This document shows positions 1 through 6,345 of a stretch of DNA of 8,130 bases, piece by piece. The notes beneath the pieces were generated by a model. The model saw nothing but the letters and a program-made list of their open reading frames with translations. It did no database searches and was not told the origin of the DNA. Within the stretch, counting starts at the first letter, position 1. Every line of letters begins with the position of its first letter. The translations under genes were made by a program, and so were the position numbers. This DNA is from an uncultured Oscillospiraceae bacterium (lineage in GTDB: Bacteria; Bacillota; Clostridia; Oscillospirales; Ruminococcaceae): assembly GCA_910587465.1 (NCBI GenBank), contig CAJUMS010000105.1:1-8130 (forward strand), given 5' to 3'.

Positions 1-35
1 AGTGACTGGAGTTCAGACGTGTGCTCTTCCGATCT
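1..35 (+). other. Illumina TruSeq adapter contamination at contig end
   Basis: Positions 2-35 match, as far as I can recall it exactly, the 34-base TruSeq index/read-2 adapter that ends in GCTCTTCCGATCT. Base 1 is probably the last base of the sample index. This is synthetic DNA, not genome. Translated in the frame of the first gene, it gives the artefact peptide MCSSDL from a false GTG start at 19. The opposite strand likewise gives an ORF ending in GRAHV. Genomic sequence therefore begins at about position 36, and the first gene has no genuine start in this window. Confidence 0.97.
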
Positions 36-36
36 G

Positions 37-1659
37 CTTGTTGACGCGGTAATAACCACGCTCGGCACTGCCGAGGTCAAGGGTGAATTGGAGGATCTGC
101 CCGACAACGGCATTTCCTCGGTCATTGTGAACGCGCCGTACTCGCAGCTTTCGGCGGTGCTTGACGCTTTGACCTCCACGGGGGGCGGACAGTTCAACAC
201 GGTAATCACCGCGCGGAGAGAAACTCCCGAGCTTTTCAATGATTACCGCGTCAAACCCGCTCTGGTAAAGGGCTTGGGCGCGTCCTACGCGGAGCTTGCG
301 GATACCGTCGCGAGCATTCTCAAGGGAATGGGAAAAGAGATTATCCCGCTTGTGAAAAAGGATTTCGACCCCAAAGGCAAAAAGGATATGATACGCCGTC
401 TGCATATTATAGAGGAGCTTTGCGGCGCGGAGGAGAACGAATTTTATCTTGAACAGCTCGAAAGTTCCGAGAAAGATGTTCGTAAGGCGCTTATCTACGC
501 GCTCCGTCACGACGAGAGCAACGCCGATAAACTTATCGAGCTTACAAAAACCGAAAAGGGCAAGCTGAAAACGGCAGCTCTTTCGGCGCTTATATCGTTT
601 GATTGCGAGAAGTCCGAGGAATTCTTCAACGAATACTCAAAGAAAAAGCCTGCTGAGGTCATCGAGGTACTGGCAAAGGTCTCGTCCGAATGGACGAGCG
701 AGCTTACCGCACGGCTTATCAACAAGGTCCTTGTGGACGATAAGGGAAACAAGGTCACGCTGTCTCAAGTGGCGGAAGGAGATAAGGTCAAGCTCAAGGT
801 CAAGACGAGTTTCTGGGATATGAATTCCGCGCTCTGGGGTAAATTCGGCGAAGAGATCGAGAAGCTCTACCGCGAATTCAGATGCGAAATAAACACCCCT
901 GTCGCGGCGGGAATGGATATGCGGCTCGAGGAAACGATACTCGCAACGGACAACGAAGGCTTAAAGGCGCTCGCCATGGAGCTTAACAACGCGTCCGAGA
1001 CCAAAGGATTATACGCCAGCGCCGAAACTGCTACACGGCTTCTGAGCGGAGACGACAGCTCGAAATGGCTTGCACAGCGGATAACGTCGGAGTATACGGA
1101 ACGTGAAAAGAACAAAAAATCCGTATGCGACAGCGGTTTGTTCAAGACCCTGCAGAAGATATTCTTTAAAGACGGAAAATATTATCTGGTGAACAGGTGC
1201 TACGACCCCATAAACGACGGGTGGATAGTAAACGCGTCGCGCGAGGTGGCTCAATCGTTAAAGGGCGCGGTGTCGGACGCGCTGATTAAGTATCCGTGCT
1301 GGGAATACTCAAGGCTTCTGGGAAGCTGGATAGACCCGGACGATAAGGAATACTGCAAAAAACTTGGAAAGTACTTTTCGGAACTCAACAGCACTATTCT
1401 CACCACACACGAGATACTCAGCTACATTAAAAAATGCGGACTGATAAACATCAAGGGACTTCTCGTAAGGGAATGTAAGATACATACGTCAAATACGACA
1501 GCTACCGTCAAGGTTTTGATAAAACAATTTCCCGGCGATGACGATTATAGACTTGCCGAGGTTCAAGATCTTATCGAGAATTTACGCAAGGGAAAACTAA
1601 AAATGAAGAACGTAAATATTGACGAACTTTCGCTTTGGGCGGAATCCGGAATGAATTAA
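37..1659 (+). CDS. HEAT-repeat-like alpha-helical protein, 5'-truncated, upstream partner of MoxR/VWA cluster
   Basis: This is the C-terminal part (540 residues from position 37) of a gene whose start is lost at the contig end; the GTG at 19 is inside adapter. The frame stays open to the TAA at 1657-1659. Residues about 115-200 look like HEAT-type repeats: paired amphipathic helices with phrases such as EKDVRKALIYAL and KLKTAALSALISFD. The rest is also mostly helical and charged, with no transmembrane segment, signal peptide or catalytic motif that I recognise. HEAT-type proteins usually act as protein-binding scaffolds, so an adaptor or target of the ATPase encoded 13 bases downstream is plausible; this is inference. 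Related clusters in other bacteria often carry a large helical protein (DUF5691, DUF4132 or SWIM-finger types) at this place. I cannot assign it to one of those by eye. It is certainly coding; its function is unknown. Confidence 0.85.
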   Translation, partial: LVDAVITTLGTAEVKGELEDLPDNGISSVIVNAPYSQLSAVLDALTSTGGGQFNTVITARRETPELFNDYRVKPALVKGLGASYAELADTVASILKGMGKEIIPLVKKDFDPKGKKDMIRRLHIIEELCGAEENEFYLEQLESSEKDVRKALIYALRHDESNADKLIELTKTEKGKLKTAALSALISFDCEKSEEFFNEYSKKKPAEVIEVLAKVSSEWTSELTARLINKVLVDDKGNKVTLSQVAEGDKVKLKVKTSFWDMNSALWGKFGEEIEKLYREFRCEINTPVAAGMDMRLEETILATDNEGLKALAMELNNASETKGLYASAETATRLLSGDDSSKWLAQRITSEYTEREKNKKSVCDSGLFKTLQKIFFKDGKYYLVNRCYDPINDGWIVNASREVAQSLKGAVSDALIKYPCWEYSRLLGSWIDPDDKEYCKKLGKYFSELNSTILTTHEILSYIKKCGLINIKGLLVRECKIHTSNTTATVKVLIKQFPGDDDYRLAEVQDLIENLRKGKLKMKNVNIDELSLWAESGMN

Positions 1660-1663
1660 GGAG
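1658..1663 (+). promoter_or_regulatory. Shine-Dalgarno site of the MoxR ATPase gene
   Basis: AAGGAG overlaps the TAA stop of the preceding gene and lies 9 bases before the ATG at 1673. The stop and ribosome binding site share bases, so the two genes are almost certainly cotranscribed. Confidence 0.8.
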
Positions 1664-1672
1664 AATACGATA

Positions 1673-2758
1673 ATGAAACAGCAAATTTTAAGACTGCCCG
1701 CGGAAAAGCTCTTTGAGGAGGAGCTTAACGCGCTCATCAAAGCCGAGACCGAGCCCGTACCGCAGGGCTGGAGAATGTCGCCGCGCTCGGTAAAGACCTA
1801 CATCTGCGGCGGCAAGGTCGGGAAAACCAAGATTACGCCGAAGTACATAGGTCACGAGCGTCTTGTCGAGATAGCTATTTCAACGCTCGTTACCGACCGC
1901 GCCCTGCTGCTTATCGGCGAGCCCGGAACGGCCAAGAGCTGGCTTTCGGAGCACCTCGCGGCGGCTATCAACGGCAACTCGGGGCAGGTCATTCAGGGAA
2001 CAGCGGGCACTACCGAGGAGCAGATACGTTATTCGTGGAACTACGCAATGCTTATCGCGAACGGTCCGAGCGAGCAGGCAATGCTGAAAAGCCCCGTGTT
2101 CACGGCTATGGAAACGGGAACCCTCGCGCGTGTTGAGGAGATATCGCGCTGCGCCTCGGAGGTTCAAGACACGCTTATCTCGCTGCTTTCCGAGAAGCGT
2201 ATTTCAGTGCCCGAACTGGCAATAGAAGTACCCGCGAAAAAGGGATTTTCGATAATCGCGACCGCGAATACGCGCGACAAAGGCGTAAACGAGATGTCCG
2301 CGGCTTTGAAGAGACGTTTCAATATAGTAGTTCTCCCCGCGCCCGAAACGCTCGAGGAGGAAATGGATATCGTTAAAACTCGCGTGGCGCAGCTCTCGGA
2401 GAACCTCGACCTCAACGCGGCGCTTCCCAAGGACGCGGTTATCGAGAAGATTTGCACGATATTCCGCGAGCTCCGTCAAGGCGAAACGCTGGACAAAAAG
2501 CAGAAAGTGAAAGCTCCGGGCGGTGTGCTGTCGTCTGCGGAGGCTATTTCCCTGCTCTGCAACAGTATGGCGCTTTCGGGCAGCTTCGGAAACGGCGAGA
2601 TTTCCGACGAGGATATCGCGGCGGGCTTGCAGGGCGCTATAGTCAAGGACGACGACAAGGATTCCCTTGCGTGGAAGGAATACCTTGAAAACATAATGAA
2701 AAAGCGCGGCTCGTCGTGGAGCGGCTTGTACAAGGCGTGTCGGGAGCTGAACGAATGA
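1673..2758 (+). CDS. MoxR-family AAA+ ATPase (YehL-like)
   Basis: A 361-residue cytosolic AAA+ ATPase. The Walker A motif GEPGTAKS is at residues 82-89 (Lys88 binds phosphate). The Walker B position is ARVEEI (152-157), with Glu155-Glu156 where most relatives have Asp-Glu. Sensor 1 is ATAN (196-199), and KRRF (213-216) is the likely arginine-finger region. The stretch after Walker A (QGTAGTTEEQIRYSWNYA) and the VQDTLISLLSEK stretch match what I remember of E. coli YehL, which has a similar length. MoxR ATPases form hexameric rings and work with VWA proteins as chaperone-like remodelling machines; the VWA partner is probably the gene at 6346. The ATG at 1673 has a good AAGGAG site. The stop overlaps the next start as ATGA, indicating translational coupling. 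The family assignment is firm; the remodelled substrate is unknown. Confidence 0.95.
   Translation: MKQQILRLPAEKLFEEELNALIKAETEPVPQGWRMSPRSVKTYICGGKVGKTKITPKYIGHERLVEIAISTLVTDRALLLIGEPGTAKSWLSEHLAAAINGNSGQVIQGTAGTTEEQIRYSWNYAMLIANGPSEQAMLKSPVFTAMETGTLARVEEISRCASEVQDTLISLLSEKRISVPELAIEVPAKKGFSIIATANTRDKGVNEMSAALKRRFNIVVLPAPETLEEEMDIVKTRVAQLSENLDLNAALPKDAVIEKICTIFRELRQGETLDKKQKVKAPGGVLSSAEAISLLCNSMALSGSFGNGEISDEDIAAGLQGAIVKDDDKDSLAWKEYLENIMKKRGSSWSGLYKACRELNE
2742..2746 (+). promoter_or_regulatory. Shine-Dalgarno site fixing the DUF5682 start
   Basis: GGGAG inside the 3' end of the ATPase gene lies 8 bases before the ATG at 2755. It supports this start over the earlier in-frame TTG at 2716. 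The start then overlaps the ATPase stop as ATGA, and the protein begins immediately before its conserved GIRHLSPAG motif. Confidence 0.7.
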
Positions 2759-5058
2759 GCGGTGTGAATTTTTTCGGTATTCGTCATCTCTCCCCCGCGG
2801 GCGCGTTTTATCTGGAGAAATTCCTTGATAGTGTCCGCCCTGAGCTGGTGCTTATCGAAGCGCCGAGCGACTTCTCCGATACCGCGGACGATATCGTCCG
2901 CGCGGAGACAAAACCGCCGTTCGCTGTTCTCGCGTACACTGATCACGCACCCGTAAGGACGATTTTGTACCCGTTTGCGGAGTATTCTCCCGAGTATCGG
3001 GCTATTTTGTGGTGTCGGAAGAATAAAGTAGAGTTCCGCTTTATGGATCTGCCCTCGGACGTTTTTTTGGCGCTTTACGAAAAGCGTATCGCGGAGGAGG
3101 AAGCTGCGGAAAGCGATAACGACGATGACGAAGAAATAATCGACGAAAACGCGGGCGAGGAACGCTCTATCTCCGTTTACGACAGGCTTGACGAGCTGAG
3201 CGACGAGGGTCACGATACATTCTGGGAGCGCACTCTCGAGCACTGCGCGGACTTTGAAAGCTATAACGAGGGCGCTAATTTATTCGGCGCGAATATCCGC
3301 GAATTCTCCGAGAAAACGGGGCGCGACCTCGAGGAAATTCAGCTCCGCGAGATTTATATGCGCTCCTGCATACGTTCGGCAGTCGGGAACGGCGTCGCTC
3401 CCGAGGAAATTGTTGTGGTCACGGGCGCTTATCATGTTGAAGGGCTGAAAACGTGGGAGAACGAGGAAAACGCTCCCGAGCTGCCTCGGACCGGCAGTCT
3501 GCACACGCTTATGCCGTATTCCTATTACCGTCTGTCAACGCGCTCGGGCTATGGCGCGGGCAACCGTGCGCCCGCCTACTACGAGCTTATCTGGGAAAGC
3601 TATCGGCGCGGCGACCGGCAATTCACCGCGAACGCGTACCTCAGCAAGATAGCCGAAAAGCAGCGTAAGAGTGGAAACGCGGCTTCTTCGGCGCAGATAA
3701 TCGAGGCGGTACGTCTCGCGAATTCGCTGGCGGAAATGCGCGGCGGTAAACTCGGAAACGTGCCGTCGCTGCGCGATCTCCGCGACGCGGCGGAGACCTG
3801 TCTCGGAGAGGGCAGCTTTGCGGCAATAAGCGTCGCGGCCGCTGATACCGAGATCGGAACGAAAATCGGCGCACTGCCCGAAGGCGTTTCGCGGACGAGT
3901 ATCCAGGACGATTTTTATCGGCTGTTAAAGGACTTGAAGCTCGAAAAATACCGCTCCGTGACCGCGCAGGACCTGCGGCTTGATCTGCGCGAAAATCTCC
4001 GCGCAAAGGGCGAAAAGTCGGCGTTTCTCGACCTCAACCGCTCGTTCTTTCTGCATAAGCTGAGAGTGCTCGGGATAACGTTCGCCGAGCCTCGGATATC
4101 CGATCAGGACAACGCAACCTGGAGCGAATCATGGGTCATCTGTTGGACTCCCGAATCGGAAATTCAGCTTGTTGAATCTGCGCTGCGAGGCGATACCGTG
4201 GAGCTTGCCGCATCGTTCGCGATAAAGGAGACCGTCGAAAATTCTGCAAATATGTCCGAGGTCGCCGCGGCGGTCGAGGACGCATTTTTGTGCGGAATGC
4301 CGTCCGCGGCGAGCTATGCGGTAAGCTCCCTGCAGGCAATGGCGGTGGACGCGGCATCGTTCGAGGAGCTTGCTAAAACAGCGTTCCGACTGTCGTCCAT
4401 TATTGCCTACGGTGACATCAGAAAAGCCGACAGCGCACCGCTTTTTCCCATTTTGCAGCAAATTTATTACCGCGCGTGCCTAATCCTTCCCGGCTCGTGC
4501 GTTTGCGACGACAACGCCTCGCAGTCGATTTCCGAGGCTATGAATCTACTTAATTCGGTAGAATTGGCGCAGGGATTTCTCGAAACGGAAAGCTGGCTGA
4601 ACGCGCTCAAAGAGGTCGCCCACCGCGACGATCTGAACACGCGGCTGTCGGGCTTTGCGGCTGCGGTGCTGCTCGAGCGCAATCATATGACGAACGACGA
4701 GCTGAAAATTGAAGTCTCGCGGCGGCTTTCAAAGGGCGTTCCCGCCGATCTGGGCGCGGGGTGGTTCGAGGGCTTGACGCTTAAGAACCGCTACGGGCTG
4801 ATAGCGCGTTTGTCGCTTTGGGAGAGCCTTGACGAGTACATTCAGTCGCTCGACGACGAGGAATTCAAGCGGGCGCTGGTATTCCTGCGCCGCGCGTTCG
4901 CGGACTTTACCTCGAGCGAAAAGGACAGTATCGCGGAAAATCTCGGCGAGATATGGGGGCTTAACGGCGCGGAGGTCAGCGAGGCAGTCAACGCCGTGCT
5001 TGATTCCGCTTCGCAGGAGCAAATCGCGGCGCTGGACGATTTTGATTTTGACATTTGA
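2755..5058 (+). CDS. DUF5682 family protein (YehM-like), EreA/ChaN-like N-terminal domain
   Basis: A 767-residue protein, close to the roughly 760 residues of E. coli YehM. The N-terminal part carries the family landmarks: FFGIRHLSPAG (6-16, His11), LVLIEAPSDF (31-40, Glu35), YPFAEYSPE (72-80) and VVVTGAYHVEGL (220-231, His227). A GxRH near the N-terminus, a buried Glu after a strand and a later GxxH are typical of the EreA/ChaN/TraB-like fold, so a metal-dependent or hydrolytic active site is possible but unproven. A strongly acidic stretch (about 113-137) looks like a disordered linker. The remaining roughly 500 residues are mainly helical and lack motifs I know. The protein ends in an acidic-aromatic tail (DDFDFDI). 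There is no signal peptide or membrane segment. It is translationally coupled to the MoxR ATPase. The family call is strong; no biochemical role is established to my knowledge. Confidence 0.92.
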   Translation: MSGVNFFGIRHLSPAGAFYLEKFLDSVRPELVLIEAPSDFSDTADDIVRAETKPPFAVLAYTDHAPVRTILYPFAEYSPEYRAILWCRKNKVEFRFMDLPSDVFLALYEKRIAEEEAAESDNDDDEEIIDENAGEERSISVYDRLDELSDEGHDTFWERTLEHCADFESYNEGANLFGANIREFSEKTGRDLEEIQLREIYMRSCIRSAVGNGVAPEEIVVVTGAYHVEGLKTWENEENAPELPRTGSLHTLMPYSYYRLSTRSGYGAGNRAPAYYELIWESYRRGDRQFTANAYLSKIAEKQRKSGNAASSAQIIEAVRLANSLAEMRGGKLGNVPSLRDLRDAAETCLGEGSFAAISVAAADTEIGTKIGALPEGVSRTSIQDDFYRLLKDLKLEKYRSVTAQDLRLDLRENLRAKGEKSAFLDLNRSFFLHKLRVLGITFAEPRISDQDNATWSESWVICWTPESEIQLVESALRGDTVELAASFAIKETVENSANMSEVAAAVEDAFLCGMPSAASYAVSSLQAMAVDAASFEELAKTAFRLSSIIAYGDIRKADSAPLFPILQQIYYRACLILPGSCVCDDNASQSISEAMNLLNSVELAQGFLETESWLNALKEVAHRDDLNTRLSGFAAAVLLERNHMTNDELKIEVSRRLSKGVPADLGAGWFEGLTLKNRYGLIARLSLWESLDEYIQSLDDEEFKRALVFLRRAFADFTSSEKDSIAENLGEIWGLNGAEVSEAVNAVLDSASQEQIAALDDFDFDI

Positions 5059-5071
5059 TCTCAGAGGTTTT

Positions 5072-5533
5072 ATGAATATCGAAAGAATAACAAAGCCCGA
5101 CTTTACCGTTATCGGGAAAGAGGGCTCAACCAAGGACGGCGATGGCTTTATTCAGCGGCTGTGGGAGGACGCGAATTCGCATTTCGGTGAAATAGCGCAC
5201 CTCGCGAAAAAGGACGAAAACGGCGTTCCGCACGGAGTTTGGGGCGCAATGTCGGACTTATCGCGCTCATTTAAGCCTTGGGAGAATTTCAGCGAGGGGC
5301 TGTATCTTGCGGGCGCGGAATGTGAGGACGACGCGGAGGCTCCCGAGGGCTGGACTAAGTGGACTATCCCCGCTTACGAGTATCTGCGCGTGGAATGCGA
5401 AAACGAGAACACATTCGCCGATATGATACGGTATCTTGACGAAAACGGGTTCACGCTCGCGGGCGCGGTACATGATTTCACCTGTCCACAGACGGGAAAG
5501 AGCTATATGCTTTTTCCGATAAAAAAATTGTAA
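5072..5533 (+). CDS. GyrI-like small-molecule-binding domain protein
   Basis: A 153-residue stand-alone GyrI-like (AraC effector-binding-type) domain. Supporting features are the opening strand KPDFTVIGKEGS (8-19), GFIQRLWEDANSHF (25-38), GVWGAMSD (55-62), GLYLAGAECEDD (76-87), GWTKWTIPAYEYLRVE (93-108) and the closing TGKSYMLFPIKK. This fold is a duplicated SHS2-type module with a hydrophobic cleft that binds small, often aromatic or cationic, compounds. In regulators it senses drugs; some stand-alone members sequester or hydrolyse ligands. There is no helix-turn-helix here, so it is not itself a DNA-binding regulator. The ATG at 5072 is preceded by AGAGG with a short 4-base spacer, and it starts 13 bases after the DUF5682 stop. 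The frame is open further upstream, but only as a shadow of the DUF5682 gene. A ligand sensor or accessory for the ATPase cluster is inference. Confidence 0.85.
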   Translation: MNIERITKPDFTVIGKEGSTKDGDGFIQRLWEDANSHFGEIAHLAKKDENGVPHGVWGAMSDLSRSFKPWENFSEGLYLAGAECEDDAEAPEGWTKWTIPAYEYLRVECENENTFADMIRYLDENGFTLAGAVHDFTCPQTGKSYMLFPIKKL

Positions 5534-5547
5534 ATTATTGGGTATGC

Positions 5548-5553
5548 AAGGAG
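5548..5553 (+). promoter_or_regulatory. Shine-Dalgarno site that selects the hydrolase start
   Basis: AAGGAG is only 1 base from the ATG at 5555 but 7 bases from the in-frame ATG at 5561. The spacing favours 5561, so the protein begins MPYAKLGEIN rather than MKMPYAK. Confidence 0.75.
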
Positions 5554-5560
5554 AATGAAA

Positions 5561-6328
5561 ATGCCATACGCTAAACTTGGTGAGATAAATATATTTTATG
5601 AGGAATTTGGCAAAGGCGAGGTCGTATTGTTTCTTCACAGCGTTTTCAGCCGCGGACTGCTTGCGTTTTCGGGGCAGATACTTCCCTTTTCGGGACATTA
5701 CCGATGTTTGTTTCCGGATTTTCGCGGTCACGGTCGTACAACTTGTGAAAGCCTTGACTGGAACAGCCGAATAATAGCGGACGATATGTCGGATTTCCTT
5801 GACGCTTTGGATATAACACAGGCTCATTTGATCGGGTACAGCCTCGGCGCGTATGTCGGCTGTTATTTGGCGGCAAAATATCCCGATAAAGTTAAAAGCC
5901 TTGTAACTATCGGCGGCGGAGCTTATCCCAGACCCGACGGAGCTGATGATTTTCTGCCAGAGAACCTCATAAGCAGAAATGACACAGATTTTATTGAGGA
6001 TATGAAGATCAGACATTATGAAGCTCACCGCGGCGACTGGCAAACCTATCTGAGAACAACTGTTGCGGATTGGAAAAAGCACCCGAACCTTACCGACAAT
6101 GAATGGGCGGCAATAAAGTGTCCCGCGCTTTTTATAAGCGGAGAGCACGACCCATTCGGAACCTGCGCGGAATTACAGGAAAAAGTACCTCACGCGAAAA
6201 TCTATGAAGTAAAAGGCGGCGGACATCGCCCGCACTTTGTCGGAGAGCAGGCGGAGGAGGTCAACGCTATAATACTTGATTTTTTATCCGAAGCAGTGGA
6301 GAAGAAGCACGAGCGATCTCCCGACTAA
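5561..6328 (+). CDS. Alpha/beta hydrolase
   Basis: A 255-residue cytosolic alpha/beta-hydrolase-fold enzyme of typical length. The likely catalytic triad is Ser94 in the nucleophile elbow GYSLG (92-96), Asp197 in SGEHDPFG and His222 in GGGHRPHF. FPDFRGHGRT (51-60) is the usual strand 4 and loop. The oxyanion-hole segment reads FLHSVF (24-29), with Ser after His where many relatives have Gly. The motif set fits esterases, lactonases, haloperoxidase-like and C-C hydrolases; the substrate cannot be told from sequence. The start at 5561 is chosen from ribosome-binding-site spacing. The gene lies 27 bases after the GyrI-like gene and 17 bases before the VWA gene, so it is embedded in the operon. 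Its base composition is visibly AT-richer than the flanking core genes, suggesting separate acquisition. Confidence 0.92.
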   Translation: MPYAKLGEINIFYEEFGKGEVVLFLHSVFSRGLLAFSGQILPFSGHYRCLFPDFRGHGRTTCESLDWNSRIIADDMSDFLDALDITQAHLIGYSLGAYVGCYLAAKYPDKVKSLVTIGGGAYPRPDGADDFLPENLISRNDTDFIEDMKIRHYEAHRGDWQTYLRTTVADWKKHPNLTDNEWAAIKCPALFISGEHDPFGTCAELQEKVPHAKIYEVKGGGHRPHFVGEQAEEVNAIILDFLSEAVEKKHERSPD

Positions 6329-6333
6329 CCCAA

Positions 6334-6339
6334 AAGGAG
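6334..6339 (+). promoter_or_regulatory. Shine-Dalgarno site of the VWA gene
   Basis: AAGGAG lies 6 bases before the ATG at 6346, in the 17-base gap after the hydrolase stop. It supports independent, efficient initiation of the VWA protein within the same transcript. Confidence 0.8.
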
Positions 6340-6345
6340 CGAACC

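Noticed and set aside
19..36. GTG start codon of a complete 546-residue first protein
   Set aside because: The GTG and the following codons are adapter sequence. The genuine gene is truncated at its 5' end.
2716..2754. Upstream TTG start for the DUF5682 protein
   Set aside because: It would add 13 residues encoded inside the ATPase gene. The ATG at 2755 has a well-placed GGGAG and starts just before the conserved domain.
2476..3243. Long minus-strand ORF (255 codons)
   Set aside because: It lies antisense across the strongly supported ATPase and DUF5682 genes, has no recognisable domain, and is a shadow of GC-biased codons.
5267..6148. Long minus-strand ORF (293 codons)
   Set aside because: It is antisense to the GyrI-like and hydrolase genes, both with clear family motifs on the + strand. 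Its own translation shows no coherent domain.
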